This document shows positions 17,566 to 26,752 of a stretch of DNA of 38,126 bases, in pieces; within the stretch, counting starts at the first letter, position 1, and each line of letters opens with the position of its first letter. A model generated the notes under the pieces. It was not told the DNA's origin. It saw only the letters and a list, made by a program, of their open reading frames with translations, and ran no database searches. The translations under genes and the position numbers were made by a program. Source of the DNA: Bacteroidota bacterium (GTDB lineage Bacteria > Bacteroidota > Bacteroidia > Bacteroidales > JABHKC01); assembly GCA_018692315.1 (NCBI GenBank), contig JABHKC010000021.1:1-38126 (forward strand), in the 5' to 3' direction.

Positions 17566-17658
17566 CTATTTTCTCTTTTTATGTCTATTCTTTCTTAGTC
17601 TTTTTTTTCGCTTATGCGTTGACATCTTATGTCTTTTCCTTTTTTTACCGCTTGGCAT
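17566..17658 (-). CDS. Small basic ribosomal protein, bS22/mS38 (AURKAIP1/COX24-like)
   Basis: This 30-residue protein starts MPSGKKRKRHKMSTHKRKKR and continues with a run of Arg/Lys/His to the stop at 17566. More than half of its residues are basic. It matches the short Bacteroidota proteins annotated as AURKAIP1/COX24-domain, whose core (KKRKxHKMxxHKxKKxxRKxR) corresponds to mitochondrial mS38 and mycobacterial bS22 of the small ribosomal subunit. It is below usual ORF cut-offs. A strong hairpin terminator follows at 17498-17530 and the HU gene lies 92 bases upstream on the same strand. A role at the small-subunit decoding region is inferred from these relatives. Confidence 0.85.
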   Translation of the reverse strand: MPSGKKRKRHKMSTHKRKKRLRKNRHKKRK

Positions 17659-17750
17659 ACTCTAAATTTTTATTTTCAACAATCAATTAATGTAATGAAT
17701 AATAAATATGTTTGATAATTTTTACAAGCATATTTAAATTTTGGGAATAA

Positions 17751-18035
17751 TTATTTAATATTATCTTTCACCTTGGAAACAAAGGTTTTTGCAGGCTTAA
17801 ACGATGGAATGTAATGTTCAGGAATTACAATAGTAGTATTTTTAGAAATATTACGGGCTGTTTTTTCAGCTCTTTTTTTCACAATAAAACTACCAAAGCT
17901 TCTTAAATAAACATTATTTCCTTTTCCAAGAGAATCTTTAACTGTTTCCATAAAAGCTTCTACAACTTTTAAAACAACAAGCTTTTCAACGCCTGTATTT
18001 TTTGCAATTTCATTTACAATATCAGCTTTTGTCAT
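17751..18035 (-). CDS. HU-family DNA-binding protein
   Basis: This 94-residue nucleoid protein has the complete HU/IHF fold: helix-turn-helix dimer part (TKADIVNEIAKNTGVEK), GSF saddle motif (VYLRSFGSFIVKKR), and a beta arm ending in IPSFKPAKTFVSKVK. The arm motif reads ARNISKNTTIVIPEHYIPSF, with Ile-Pro where HU has the intercalating Pro. It bends and compacts DNA. A -7 box TATATTTG occurs at 18101-18094 on the minus strand, without a clear -33 partner. Confidence 0.92.
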   Translation of the reverse strand: MTKADIVNEIAKNTGVEKLVVLKVVEAFMETVKDSLGKGNNVYLRSFGSFIVKKRAEKTARNISKNTTIVIPEHYIPSFKPAKTFVSKVKDNIK

Positions 18036-18194
18036 GTCTTTTCGAATATTAAGTTATTAGTATATTATATCAAAATTTTTATTTTCAAGGGTGCAAATAT
18101 AAATATATTTTTATTAATAAAAAATTCATTATCAATAATTTTCATATAATTTTAGTGGAGTTTTTCTCAGAATTGCAATTTTTTGATGATTAGA

Positions 18195-19115
18195 TTATTT
18201 TTTTAGTAAGTCTTTTACATAGTGAATTTTATCTTCTAATGGCGTATAACCATCTATCCAATGAATTTTTGTTCCATTTTTTTGCATTCTTCTGAACCAT
18301 GTCATTTGACGTTTTGCAAATCTATGAATTTCGGTATTTAGTTTTGCGAACATATTGTCGTAAGAAAGTTTGCCAACTAAATAGTATGTAATATATTTAT
18401 ATTCAAGTCCATAAGCAATTAGTGATTCTTCGCTTACACCGCTTTCAAGAATACTTTTTACTTCTTCTATCATCCCTTGTTTCATGCGTGATTCTAACCT
18501 TTCTGTGATTCTTTTTCTGCGAGATTCTCTATCATAGTTTATTCCTATGTTTAAAGAATTTATTTCAGGAAATTCTAATATTAATTTAGGATTAGACTTA
18601 TTGAATGATTCTATTTCTATGGCTCTGATTAGGTTTTCTGCATTTTTTGTGTCGGTAGTGTTATGAAGTTTTTTCATTGAGGAAAGGATTTCTATTAATT
18701 CATTATGCGACTTTTCTTCAAGGTTTTGTCTTAATTCTGCATTTTTGGGGACTTCAATCAATTGGTATTCTTTCAAAACAGATTCGATATACAAACCCGT
18801 ACCACCACAAAGAATTGGTAATATTTTCATATCTGACAAGTTTTTAAATACTGAGATAAAATCGTTTTGAAATTCAAAAACACTATATTGATAACCAGGA
18901 TTTTTTATGTCGATTAAATGATATTTAATAGCTTTATTTTCGATTTTATAATCTTCATAGTCTTTTCCTGTTCCTATATTCATTGTTCTGTACACTTGTC
19001 GTGAATCGCCGCTAATGATTTCACTTCCAAGAATATATGCGAGATTTGCTGCTAATGTAGTTTTCCCCGTAGCGGTAGCTCCCAAAATTGTTATTAGATT
19101 ATATTTTGTATTCAT
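18195..19115 (-). CDS. miaA: tRNA dimethylallyltransferase
   Basis: This 306-residue enzyme prenylates A37 of tRNAs reading UNN codons. The P-loop GATATGKTT is at residues 12-20, the substrate motif ISGDSRQVYRTMNIGTG follows, then LCGGTGLYIESVL. The C-terminal region has the tRNA-contact segment GLEYKYITYYLVGKLS and RFAKRQMTWFRRM. All family landmarks are present at normal length. It is divergently transcribed from the Yip1 gene. Confidence 0.96.
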   Translation of the reverse strand: MNTKYNLITILGATATGKTTLAANLAYILGSEIISGDSRQVYRTMNIGTGKDYEDYKIENKAIKYHLIDIKNPGYQYSVFEFQNDFISVFKNLSDMKILPILCGGTGLYIESVLKEYQLIEVPKNAELRQNLEEKSHNELIEILSSMKKLHNTTDTKNAENLIRAIEIESFNKSNPKLILEFPEINSLNIGINYDRESRRKRITERLESRMKQGMIEEVKSILESGVSEESLIAYGLEYKYITYYLVGKLSYDNMFAKLNTEIHRFAKRQMTWFRRMQKNGTKIHWIDGYTPLEDKIHYVKDLLKK

Positions 19116-19249
19116 GAAAATTACTTTTGATTAATTTCTTTTTGTTTCAAATAAAAAAAATAAACACTTCTTCTAAAAAGTAATAAATTTATCTATTCAG
19201 CAATGTAATAAAATTATATTTTTGTCGGCAATTTAAATATAATTTAAGA

Positions 19250-19810
19250 ATGGATTTAAAATTTATTATAGAAAGGGTGAAAGGGATTATTTCGATTCCT
19301 GCAAAAGAGTGGAAAATAATTCAAAATGAAATAGTTGACAGAAATGATTTAATAAAAAAATATGCGCTTCCTTTGATAGGAGTAGGTGCATTATTTACAT
19401 TGGGGGGAACTGCACTGTTTGGAACGTACTCATTATTATATACTTTTCTAAATGCCATTTCAGTATTTGTTACTTATTTTCTTGGAATGTACATTTCTGC
19501 TTTTGCTATTAATGAAATAGCTCCAAGTTTTGGTTCAAGAAAAGATATTAATGTGTCATTTAAACTTGTAATTTATTCATCAACAGCTATTTATTTAGCA
19601 ATTATAGTCTCTGGAATTCACCCAGACATTTTTGGTTTTGTAAAAATATTCTATTTTTACTCAATATATCTTTTCTGGCTTGGTATTACTCCAATGCTTC
19701 ATACACCAGAAGATAAAAAGCTGGGTTTTGTTATAGTATCAATTTTAATTTTTGTAGTTGTTAACAATTTGATAAAATTGATTTTAACTAAAATGATTCC
19801 AATTTATTAA
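19250..19810 (+). CDS. Yip1-domain integral membrane protein
   Basis: This 186-residue protein starts with an amphipathic region carrying IISIPAKEWKIIQNE, the usual lead-in of bacterial Yip1/YIP family proteins. Five hydrophobic segments follow between residues 40 and 180 (for example LPLIGVGALFTLGGTALFG and LGFVIVSILIFVVVNNLIKL). The bacterial function is unknown; eukaryotic relatives act in membrane traffic. A possible -7 box TATTTTTG is at 19217-19224. It is followed by smpB 72 bases on. Confidence 0.75.
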   Translation: MDLKFIIERVKGIISIPAKEWKIIQNEIVDRNDLIKKYALPLIGVGALFTLGGTALFGTYSLLYTFLNAISVFVTYFLGMYISAFAINEIAPSFGSRKDINVSFKLVIYSSTAIYLAIIVSGIHPDIFGFVKIFYFYSIYLFWLGITPMLHTPEDKKLGFVIVSILIFVVVNNLIKLILTKMIPIY

Positions 19811-19882
19811 TTATTATTTAAATGAATCGAAATTTCAAAAGTCTTAATTTACTGAGAGTGATTTAGCTAAACAACTTTATAC

Positions 19883-20332
19883 ATGTCGGCTACAATAAAT
19901 ATTAAAAATAAGAAAGCAGAATACTTATTTGAGATTGTTGAAGAATATTCTGCTGGAATTATACTTACCGGAACAGAAATTAAATCTTTACGGTATGGAA
20001 AAGCAAGTATTGCTGAGGCTTTTTGTTATTTCAAAAAATCAGAACTTTGGGTGAAGGGGATGCATATTGCTGAATATAAATATGGTACTTACAATAATCA
20101 CGAACCAAAGCGTGAAAGAAAACTGCTGCTAAACAGGCAAGAACTGAAAAAACTCGAACGAAAGACTAAAGAAAAAGGTTTTACTATTACAACTACTCGG
20201 CTCTTTATAAATGAAAATGGATTAGCAAAAGTTGATATCGCTCTGGGGAGAGGTAAGGGAAAACGAGACAAAAGAGAAGATCTGAAACGAAAAGATGCGA
20301 AAAGAGATATGGATAGAGGTAGAGTTTATTAG
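19883..20332 (+). CDS. smpB: SsrA-binding protein SmpB
   Basis: This 149-residue partner of tmRNA in ribosome rescue has family motifs [41 protein letters not shown]-like [13 protein letters not shown], and the basic C-terminal tail [20 protein letters not shown] that inserts into the mRNA channel. No tmRNA gene lies in the window. A strong bidirectional terminator follows. Confidence 0.96.
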   Translation: MSATINIKNKKAEYLFEIVEEYSAGIILTGTEIKSLRYGKASIAEAFCYFKKSELWVKGMHIAEYKYGTYNNHEPKRERKLLLNRQELKKLERKTKEKGFTITTTRLFINENGLAKVDIALGRGKGKRDKREDLKRKDAKRDMDRGRVY

Positions 20333-20364
20333 TTCTTTTCTATACTTTGAAATAATTGCAAATA

Positions 20365-20401
20365 AAAAAACCTCCAAAAATTTAATTTTTGGAGGTTTTT
20401 T
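20365..20401. terminator. Bidirectional terminator between smpB and the EF-G-like gene
   Basis: A 16-bp perfect stem (20365-20380 with 20386-20401, core CCTCC/GGAGG) has A/T-rich arms on both sides and a 5-nt loop. It would end both convergent transcripts. Confidence 0.85.
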
Positions 20402-20424
20402 AAATTATTAATCAATTATCAATT

Positions 20425-22578
20425 CTACTGTTCTTCCTGCTCTTTTTCGTATGCTTTAATCAGGTCTATTTGTATATCGCCAGGAACCTGAGCATATTCT
20501 GAAAATTTCATCGAATACATAGCTCTTCCTTGCGAAAGCGAACTCAAAGCTGTGGAATACTTGTTCATCTCGGCAAGAGGAATTTTTGCTGTAATTTTTT
20601 CATAGCCTTCTTCACTGCTCATTCCTTGTACAACACCTCTTCTTCCCTGTAGGTCGCTCATTACATCCCCCATTCTTTCGCTTGGAACCAAAACTTCGAC
20701 AAGATAGATTGGCTCAAGAATTTTTGGTCCTGCTTCTTTAAAAGCAACACTAAAAGCATTTCTTCCGGCAAGTTTAAAAGATATTTCGTTTGAATCAACA
20801 GGGTGCATTTTTCCATCGTAAACACAAACTCTGATATCGCGGGCATAGGAACCTGTAAGCGGCCCTTCTTCCATTTTTTCCATTAAACCTTTCAGTATGG
20901 CAGGTAAAAATCTTGCATCAATAGCGCCTCCTACAATGCAATTTACGAAGACCAATTTTCCGCCCCAAGGCATATCGTGTTCGTCCAAACCTCGCACATT
21001 TACCGTAATTTCTTTATCTTTTGCTTTGTATTTTGAAGGATTTGACATTCCGGGCGTAAATGGTTCAATTACCATGTGAACTTCGCCAAATTGACCAGCT
21101 CCACCAGATTGCTTTTTATGGCGGTAGTCTGATTGTGCAACTCTTGTAATTGTTTCACGATAAGGTATTTTTGGAGCTACAAATTCTGTTTCGAGTTTGA
21201 ATATATTATCTAAATGCCATTTTAGAATATTCAAGTGATATTCTCCCTGGCCATGAATGATAATTTGTTTCAACTCTTTCGAATATTCAATTTGGTATGT
21301 TGGATCTTCCTGAGACATTCTACCAAGAGCTTCACCAAGTTTTTCTTCGTCGCCTTCGCTGAGTGGTTTTATTGCTGAACGATATTTTGGATTTGGAAAT
21401 TCAATAGCATCGTATGTGAAATCTGCTGATGAAATATTAAGTGTTTGGTTCGATTTTGTGTTTTTTAATTTCACAGTTGCACCAACATCGCCAGCTACCA
21501 TTTTTTCAACTTTGGTTCTGTTTTTTCCGGCAACTACATAAAGTTGGCTTAGTCGTTCTTTGGTGTAATTATTTTGATTTACAAGGTCCATTCCTTCCGA
21601 AACTTCGCCCGACATAACTTTGAAAAAATTTATTTCTCCAATATGAGACTCAACCGATGTTTTAAAAACAAACAAAGAAGTATTGCCGCTTTTATCACAA
21701 ACTACATCGTTTCCTTCTGCATTTTTGGGAGTTGGCATTTCATAAGGTAGTGGGGCAACATTGTCAATAAATTCCATCAGTCTATTTACTCCCATATTGC
21801 TTTTTGCAGAAATACAAAATACTGGAAACATACCTCTCTGAATGAGTCCGGCTTTTATTCCTTTTCGCATCTCATCTTCTGTGAGAGTATCGTTTTCGAA
21901 GAAAAGCTCCATTAAACTTTCGTCATTTTCTGCAGCCTTTTCAATTAGCTCGCTTTGAAGTTCTTCAGCCTTCTCTTTTTCGTTGGCAGGAATATCTAAA
22001 ATTTCGGTTTTACCATTATCTGAAAATTTTAGCATTTTCATTTTTATGACATCAATTACAGTATCGAAGTCTATTCCCTGATTGACAGGGTATTGTGCAA
22101 GAATTACATTGCTGCCAAACCTTTCTTTGAGTTGATCGACAGTTTGCTCAAAGTTTGTTTTGTCGTGATCTAAATGATTCACAGCAAACATCATAGGTTT
22201 GTTGTAATTTTTTAGATGTCTTCCAACAATTTCGGTACCTACTTCAACTCCATTCTGGGCATTCATTAAGACAACGGCAGTGTCCATAATTCTTAAAGAA
22301 GAAATTACTCCTCCAACGAAATCGTCCATTCCGGGAGTATCGATAAAGTTTATTTTCGAATCCTTAAATTTTGTATATAGAATAGTTGAAAATACAGAAT
22401 TTGTATTTTCGTGTTCTATTGTATTATTATCGGAGACAGTATTTTTACTTTCAACATCACCTCTTCTGTCAATAATGCCACCTTCAAAGAGCATCGATTC
22501 TGCTAATGTTGTTTTTCCTGAACCTGAATTACCAACTAAAAGAATATTTTTTATTTGGTTGAAGTCATAAACTTTCAT
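20425..22578 (-). CDS. fusA2: EF-G-like translation factor (EF-G2 type)
   Basis: This 717-residue paralogue of elongation factor G has domains I-V in order: GTP-binding domain (about 1-270), domain II, III, IV (TRVAQSDYRHKKQSGGAGQF) and V. The G domain is atypical. The P-loop is GNSGSGKTT (16-24), switch I lacks the RGITI consensus, switch II reads DTPGMDDF so that Met84 replaces the catalytic His of DTPGHVDF, and G4 is NHLD (134-137) instead of NKxD. Bacteroides has an EF-G2 reported to promote translocation without GTP hydrolysis under carbon starvation; this protein fits that description by sequence. It has its own promoter and terminator and is not in an str operon. Confidence 0.85.
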   Translation of the reverse strand: MKVYDFNQIKNILLVGNSGSGKTTLAESMLFEGGIIDRRGDVESKNTVSDNNTIEHENTNSVFSTILYTKFKDSKINFIDTPGMDDFVGGVISSLRIMDTAVVLMNAQNGVEVGTEIVGRHLKNYNKPMMFAVNHLDHDKTNFEQTVDQLKERFGSNVILAQYPVNQGIDFDTVIDVIKMKMLKFSDNGKTEILDIPANEKEKAEELQSELIEKAAENDESLMELFFENDTLTEDEMRKGIKAGLIQRGMFPVFCISAKSNMGVNRLMEFIDNVAPLPYEMPTPKNAEGNDVVCDKSGNTSLFVFKTSVESHIGEINFFKVMSGEVSEGMDLVNQNNYTKERLSQLYVVAGKNRTKVEKMVAGDVGATVKLKNTKSNQTLNISSADFTYDAIEFPNPKYRSAIKPLSEGDEEKLGEALGRMSQEDPTYQIEYSKELKQIIIHGQGEYHLNILKWHLDNIFKLETEFVAPKIPYRETITRVAQSDYRHKKQSGGAGQFGEVHMVIEPFTPGMSNPSKYKAKDKEITVNVRGLDEHDMPWGGKLVFVNCIVGGAIDARFLPAILKGLMEKMEEGPLTGSYARDIRVCVYDGKMHPVDSNEISFKLAGRNAFSVAFKEAGPKILEPIYLVEVLVPSERMGDVMSDLQGRRGVVQGMSSEEGYEKITAKIPLAEMNKYSTALSSLSQGRAMYSMKFSEYAQVPGDIQIDLIKAYEKEQEEQ

Positions 22579-22635
22579 TCTTTACTTATTTTTAAATTTA
22601 TATATCGTATTATACTTATTTTCAATAAATCGCCA

Positions 22636-22665
22636 CAAAAATACTTTTATTTTTCTTATGGCAAA
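22636..22665 (-). promoter_or_regulatory. Promoter of the EF-G-like gene
   Basis: Minus strand TTTG (22665-22662), 18 nt, TATTTTTG (22643-22636). The spacer is one base short of the usual range. It lies about 58 bases before the gene. Confidence 0.5.
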
Positions 22666-22739
22666 TTATTTTTCATAGCACCTCAAAATAATATTTAGCC
22701 TTTTCTTTATCCAATTTAGAAAAAATGTTACGATCAAGT

Positions 22740-22773
22740 TTTGAAATTATTTGAGAAAATAGTATTACATTTG
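22740..22773 (+). promoter_or_regulatory. Candidate promoter of the exported SprB/FGE-like gene
   Basis: TTTG (22740-22743), 22 nt, TACATTTG (22766-22773). The spacer is one base over the consensus, and the boxes match exactly. It implies a leader of about 115 bases; nothing else was recognised in 22579-22893. Confidence 0.4.
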
Positions 22774-22893
22774 TCATGAGAGTTGGTATTTTTGTTTTGC
22801 ACTTAATAGATAATTTGAAATACCGAAATTACTTCTCTCTTTTTTTATGCTTGTTAAATGTTTACTTGAAATATTAATATTAAGAAATTAATT

Positions 22894-25725
22894 ATGAAAA
22901 CTTCAAATAATATGTTCGAAAACTTGTTGATTATTCTTTTATTAACTATTTTATCTACAAACATTCATGCACAGCTTTCTTTTTCATTTTCGCCGAGTAC
23001 TTCAAGCTTAGGCGAAAATGTTACTCTCACAATAACATCTAATAATATGAATTTTTCGGATGATGCCTCTTGTATTTGTCTTAATTGCAATTATGTTAAT
23101 ACATCCAATTTATTTTTAGTTCAGAATATCTCCAATTATGGCAACGTTTCTTATATCATTCCAGTTCAAATAAATGTTATAAGTTCTACAGAAATAGAGG
23201 CAGACTTTGCCTTTGATGCAAGTCATTCTGTAGGTGATTATAGTTTAGTAATTGGCTATCAAAGTAGTTGTTCGGTAACAAGTATCGACTATTTTCATAT
23301 AGATCCATCAATTGCAATTTCGAATAATGTGTTTGTACTTGGCACAAACCTTTCAGTTACTTTCACCGGACTGGGTGTAGAATTTGGTCAAGTTTCTGAA
23401 ACTTGCAACTCATATTGGACAGGATACGGACGTTTTGATTTTATGTCAATTTGGTCGAATAGCATTGAAATAACAAATGGTACCAATATCATTGAGCCAA
23501 ATATTATTAGCAATTTGGTGTTTAATTACACAAACAATAATAGCTATAACAGTCAATTTGATGCAAGTTTTTTTGTCCCGGTCAATAACCCAATTGGTTA
23601 TTATGACATTGTTATTAATGCTGCTCCAGGTTGTGAATTAGTTGAAGTAAATGCAGTATTAATTGCTAACAACTATCCTTCATGGACTTTCATCAACACA
23701 GGTGTTTTTCATACTATTCTGGCTCAGGACACAATCCCTGCAAGCGTTAATGGAGTTCAGATTTCAACAGGTGATTATATTGGAGTTTTTTATGATTTGG
23801 ACTCGGGAGGAGTTGCTTGTGGTGGATACGCACAATGGACAGGTAGCCAAATTTCACTTTTCGCCTATGGAACACAAAGTGGTATGAACAATGGTTTTGC
23901 ACAAAATGAAGAATTCAAATGGAAGATATGGCGAGTTGCTGACCAAAGTGAGTGGGATGCCGAAGCTACATACAGTGCTGGAATGCCAAATCAATCACAT
24001 TTTTTTGTTGGAGGGTATAGCAACTTAACTCTACTGCTTGTCTATTCAGAAATTGAAATTAGCTATAATAATACTAATATCAGTTGTTATGGCGATTCAA
24101 GCGGAGTAATTAATATTACAGTAATGACCGGACTCCCTCCTTTTAATTTTATATGGTCGAATGGGGCAACATCGGAAGATTTAAATAATTTGCCTATGGA
24201 TACGTACTATCTAACAGTTATCGACTTTGCAAGCCAAATACTAATTGACACCTTTGAATTAACTCAACCAGCTACTTCTCTATCTATAAGCTCCACAAAA
24301 GGCGATGTTTCTTTTGAAAGCTTTAGCGATGGTTGGATAGACCTAACAGTTACAGGTGGAGACCCTCCTTATATTTTTGCATGGAACTCTGGTCATTATT
24401 CTGAAGACATTTCAGGATTACCAGAAGGAACATATATAGTAACAGTAACTGACATAAATCAATGCGAAAGAATAACTGAAATAGAAATTGCTGATGGTGC
24501 AAGCACACAATATGTAAGTTTAAATTCCGGCTGGAATATTATTTCTACATATATTGACCCAATATATTCATTGTTAGATTCTGTTTTTGCAGAAATTGAA
24601 AACAACCTTATGATAGTCAAAAATTATTCAGGCAATATTTATTGGCCGCAATATGGCATCAATCTTATTGGAAATATGATAATAGGAGAAGGCTATCAAA
24701 TAAAAGTTTTCACTACTGATTCGCTTCGTTTTATTGGTGCCAAACTTGTTCCCGAACTAACACCTATTCATGTCCCTGAGGGTTGGAGCATAATAGGATA
24801 TTTAAGACTAAACGCCTCACCCATTGATTTAATGCTTAATACAATTAGCCCAAGTATTGAAATAGTGAAAGATCAAATTGGTTTAGTTTATTGGCCGCAA
24901 TACGGTTTCAATCTTATTGGCGATATTGCACCCGGGCAAGGATACCAATTAAAAACTACCAATGCTGACACTCTGATTTATCCTCCAAATGTATATCCCG
25001 GTTTTGTTCTAATCCCATCCGGATTTTACGATATAAATGGCACAACTGTTTTTCTTAGCTCATACCAAATGAGCATGTATGAGATAACACATACAGAATT
25101 TATCCAATTTTTAAATAGTATTGGCTGCAATGCAAATGGTAGCTTCAATGATCCCGTTTATGGCAATATTGAGTATATAGACATGGGTACTAACTGTGCA
25201 ATAGACCATAATAGTAGCGGTTTTTATTTTGACGATAATACTTATGCAAGCTCAGTTAATTGTCCGGTAATGGAGGTAAGCTGGTACGGTGCAAATGCGT
25301 ATGCTTTGTGGGCAGGAGGAAGACTGCCCACTGAAGCAGAGTGGGAAGTAGCTGCACGAGGTGCTGCAGAAGCTTTAGCGGCGGGAACATATAATGATAA
25401 TTATGCAGGTTCAACATCACTCGCAAATTATGGCTGGTATAGCTCTAATAGTGGTAATAATACACATACAGTAGGCACAAAACTACCAAATGAAATAGGT
25501 CTGTATGACATGAGTGGTAATGTTTATGAGTGGTGTCAGGATTGGTATCAAACTACTTATCCTAATAGTACACAAAATCCGACCGGACCAACAACAGGCT
25601 CAAGCAGAGTCCGTCGTGGTGGTGGTTGGTATAGCAGTGGTAGTGATTGTAGAGTATATAGTCGTGGTGGTTCTAATCCGAATTTTAGCTCCAGAACAGT
25701 AGGTTTTCGTATAGTTTTACCATAA
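22894..25725 (+). CDS. Large exported protein with SprB-like repeats and a C-terminal FGE/SUMF1-like domain
   Basis: The protein is 943 residues. A signal peptide (LLIILLLTILSTNIHAQ) precedes two Ig-like N-terminal regions. A GDYIGVFYDLDSGGVACGGY segment at about 290-385 is followed by two SprB-type repeats (about 388-535; ISCYGDSSGVINITV and IFAWNSGHYSEDISGLPEGT). Then a duplicated module of about 75 residues at about 542-610 and 629-697 shares IYWPQYGINLIG / VYWPQYGFNLIG. The C-terminus (about 705-943) is an FGE-sulfatase-like fold (MYEITHTEFIQFL, GGRLPTEAEWEVAARG, MSGNVYEWCQDWY, GFRIV). The first active-site Cys of true formylglycine-generating enzymes is Ser914 here while Cys919 remains, so catalysis is unlikely. 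No type IX C-terminal tag is evident. Probably a surface or secreted adhesin-like protein. Confidence 0.8.
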   Translation: MKTSNNMFENLLIILLLTILSTNIHAQLSFSFSPSTSSLGENVTLTITSNNMNFSDDASCICLNCNYVNTSNLFLVQNISNYGNVSYIIPVQINVISSTEIEADFAFDASHSVGDYSLVIGYQSSCSVTSIDYFHIDPSIAISNNVFVLGTNLSVTFTGLGVEFGQVSETCNSYWTGYGRFDFMSIWSNSIEITNGTNIIEPNIISNLVFNYTNNNSYNSQFDASFFVPVNNPIGYYDIVINAAPGCELVEVNAVLIANNYPSWTFINTGVFHTILAQDTIPASVNGVQISTGDYIGVFYDLDSGGVACGGYAQWTGSQISLFAYGTQSGMNNGFAQNEEFKWKIWRVADQSEWDAEATYSAGMPNQSHFFVGGYSNLTLLLVYSEIEISYNNTNISCYGDSSGVINITVMTGLPPFNFIWSNGATSEDLNNLPMDTYYLTVIDFASQILIDTFELTQPATSLSISSTKGDVSFESFSDGWIDLTVTGGDPPYIFAWNSGHYSEDISGLPEGTYIVTVTDINQCERITEIEIADGASTQYVSLNSGWNIISTYIDPIYSLLDSVFAEIENNLMIVKNYSGNIYWPQYGINLIGNMIIGEGYQIKVFTTDSLRFIGAKLVPELTPIHVPEGWSIIGYLRLNASPIDLMLNTISPSIEIVKDQIGLVYWPQYGFNLIGDIAPGQGYQLKTTNADTLIYPPNVYPGFVLIPSGFYDINGTTVFLSSYQMSMYEITHTEFIQFLNSIGCNANGSFNDPVYGNIEYIDMGTNCAIDHNSSGFYFDDNTYASSVNCPVMEVSWYGANAYALWAGGRLPTEAEWEVAARGAAEALAAGTYNDNYAGSTSLANYGWYSSNSGNNTHTVGTKLPNEIGLYDMSGNVYEWCQDWYQTTYPNSTQNPTGPTTGSSRVRRGGGWYSSGSDCRVYSRGGSNPNFSSRTVGFRIVLP

Positions 25726-25865
25726 TGCAAAAGGTATTGCCGGATAACTTCAACTGAAAAATTAAAATTCAAGGCTCCCAAGTTTTTAAATTGAGAGTCT
25801 ATATGCTTTGGATGACTGGCTTTATGGATAAGTATAATAAAGAAATTAACATTTTCCAGTAAGTT

Positions 25866-26678
25866 CTACTTAACAAACATAAGCGAAGTACTTATTTCAC
25901 TTTTTAATAGTTTAATTTCATTTGCTCGAAAAAGTGAATTTAGGATAGCTTGTTTTTGGTTCAATAAGAAGAAACATAAATCCGCTTCCAATGTTTTTGA
26001 TTGCTGCAAACTTGCAAAGTCGATATGTTTGTTTTTTGCTTTTGTTGAATGAATAGCATAATCTACCTTGTTTCTTTCCAAACTTTCTATTGCTTCATTT
26101 CGCTTGATTTCGGATTTTTGCTTTTGTTCCGGTTTTTTGGCTTTGCCTTGAACAATTATAATTTTTGCATTGTTAAATTTTCCGAAAAAGTTTGCCCAGG
26201 ATACTTTTTCTTTATTTTCGCAATTGAAGTTTAGCGGTATTATAACATTTTTATAAAAATTCTTTTCAGATAACTTGTTTTTAATAACAATAACCGGCTG
26301 CTGAGAACTTTTGATAATCTGACCTACAGTTTCAATATTGTATTGGGTGCTAATATGGTTTTTATTGTATCCAATTATTAAAAAAAGTGCATCAACTTTT
26401 TTGGCAATTTGTAGAATCGTTTCGTCCAACTTTCCTTCCAGAGCAAAATAAAAAGTCTTTACGAAAAACTGATTGTTTATGTCTGTTGCGTAATCGTGCA
26501 ATTCGGCTCTAATATTTGAAATGTTCTCTGAAATTTTGGCAGAGGTTTTATTTTTTACAAATAGAATGTTCAAATCTGCATCAAAAATCTTCGCCAGCAA
26601 TGCTGAATGTTCAACTGCATAGCGGCTTATTTTCGAGAAATCGGTCAATACTAATATTTGCTTTTTTTTTGTTTTCAA
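25866..26678 (-). CDS. Universal stress protein with two UspA domains
   Basis: This 270-residue cytoplasmic protein begins KKQILVLTDFSKISRYAVEHSALLAKIF, the first UspA strand and helix. The first domain is complete to about 135 (QQPVIVIKN). The second, about 138-270, is more diverged and lacks a clear GxxGxx(9)G(S/T) nucleotide-binding motif. Proteins of this type help cells persist under stress; the ligand cannot be told. It lies 74 bases downstream of the signal peptidase-like gene on the same strand. Confidence 0.8.
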   Translation of the reverse strand: MKTKKKQILVLTDFSKISRYAVEHSALLAKIFDADLNILFVKNKTSAKISENISNIRAELHDYATDINNQFFVKTFYFALEGKLDETILQIAKKVDALFLIIGYNKNHISTQYNIETVGQIIKSSQQPVIVIKNKLSEKNFYKNVIIPLNFNCENKEKVSWANFFGKFNNAKIIIVQGKAKKPEQKQKSEIKRNEAIESLERNKVDYAIHSTKAKNKHIDFASLQQSKTLEADLCFFLLNQKQAILNSLFRANEIKLLKSEISTSLMFVK

Positions 26679-26752
26679 AATGATTGATGAAAATTAGAAT
26701 TTTGAATTGTTTTTAATTATTCGTTCAGATTAAATTTAAAAGGAAAAATGTT

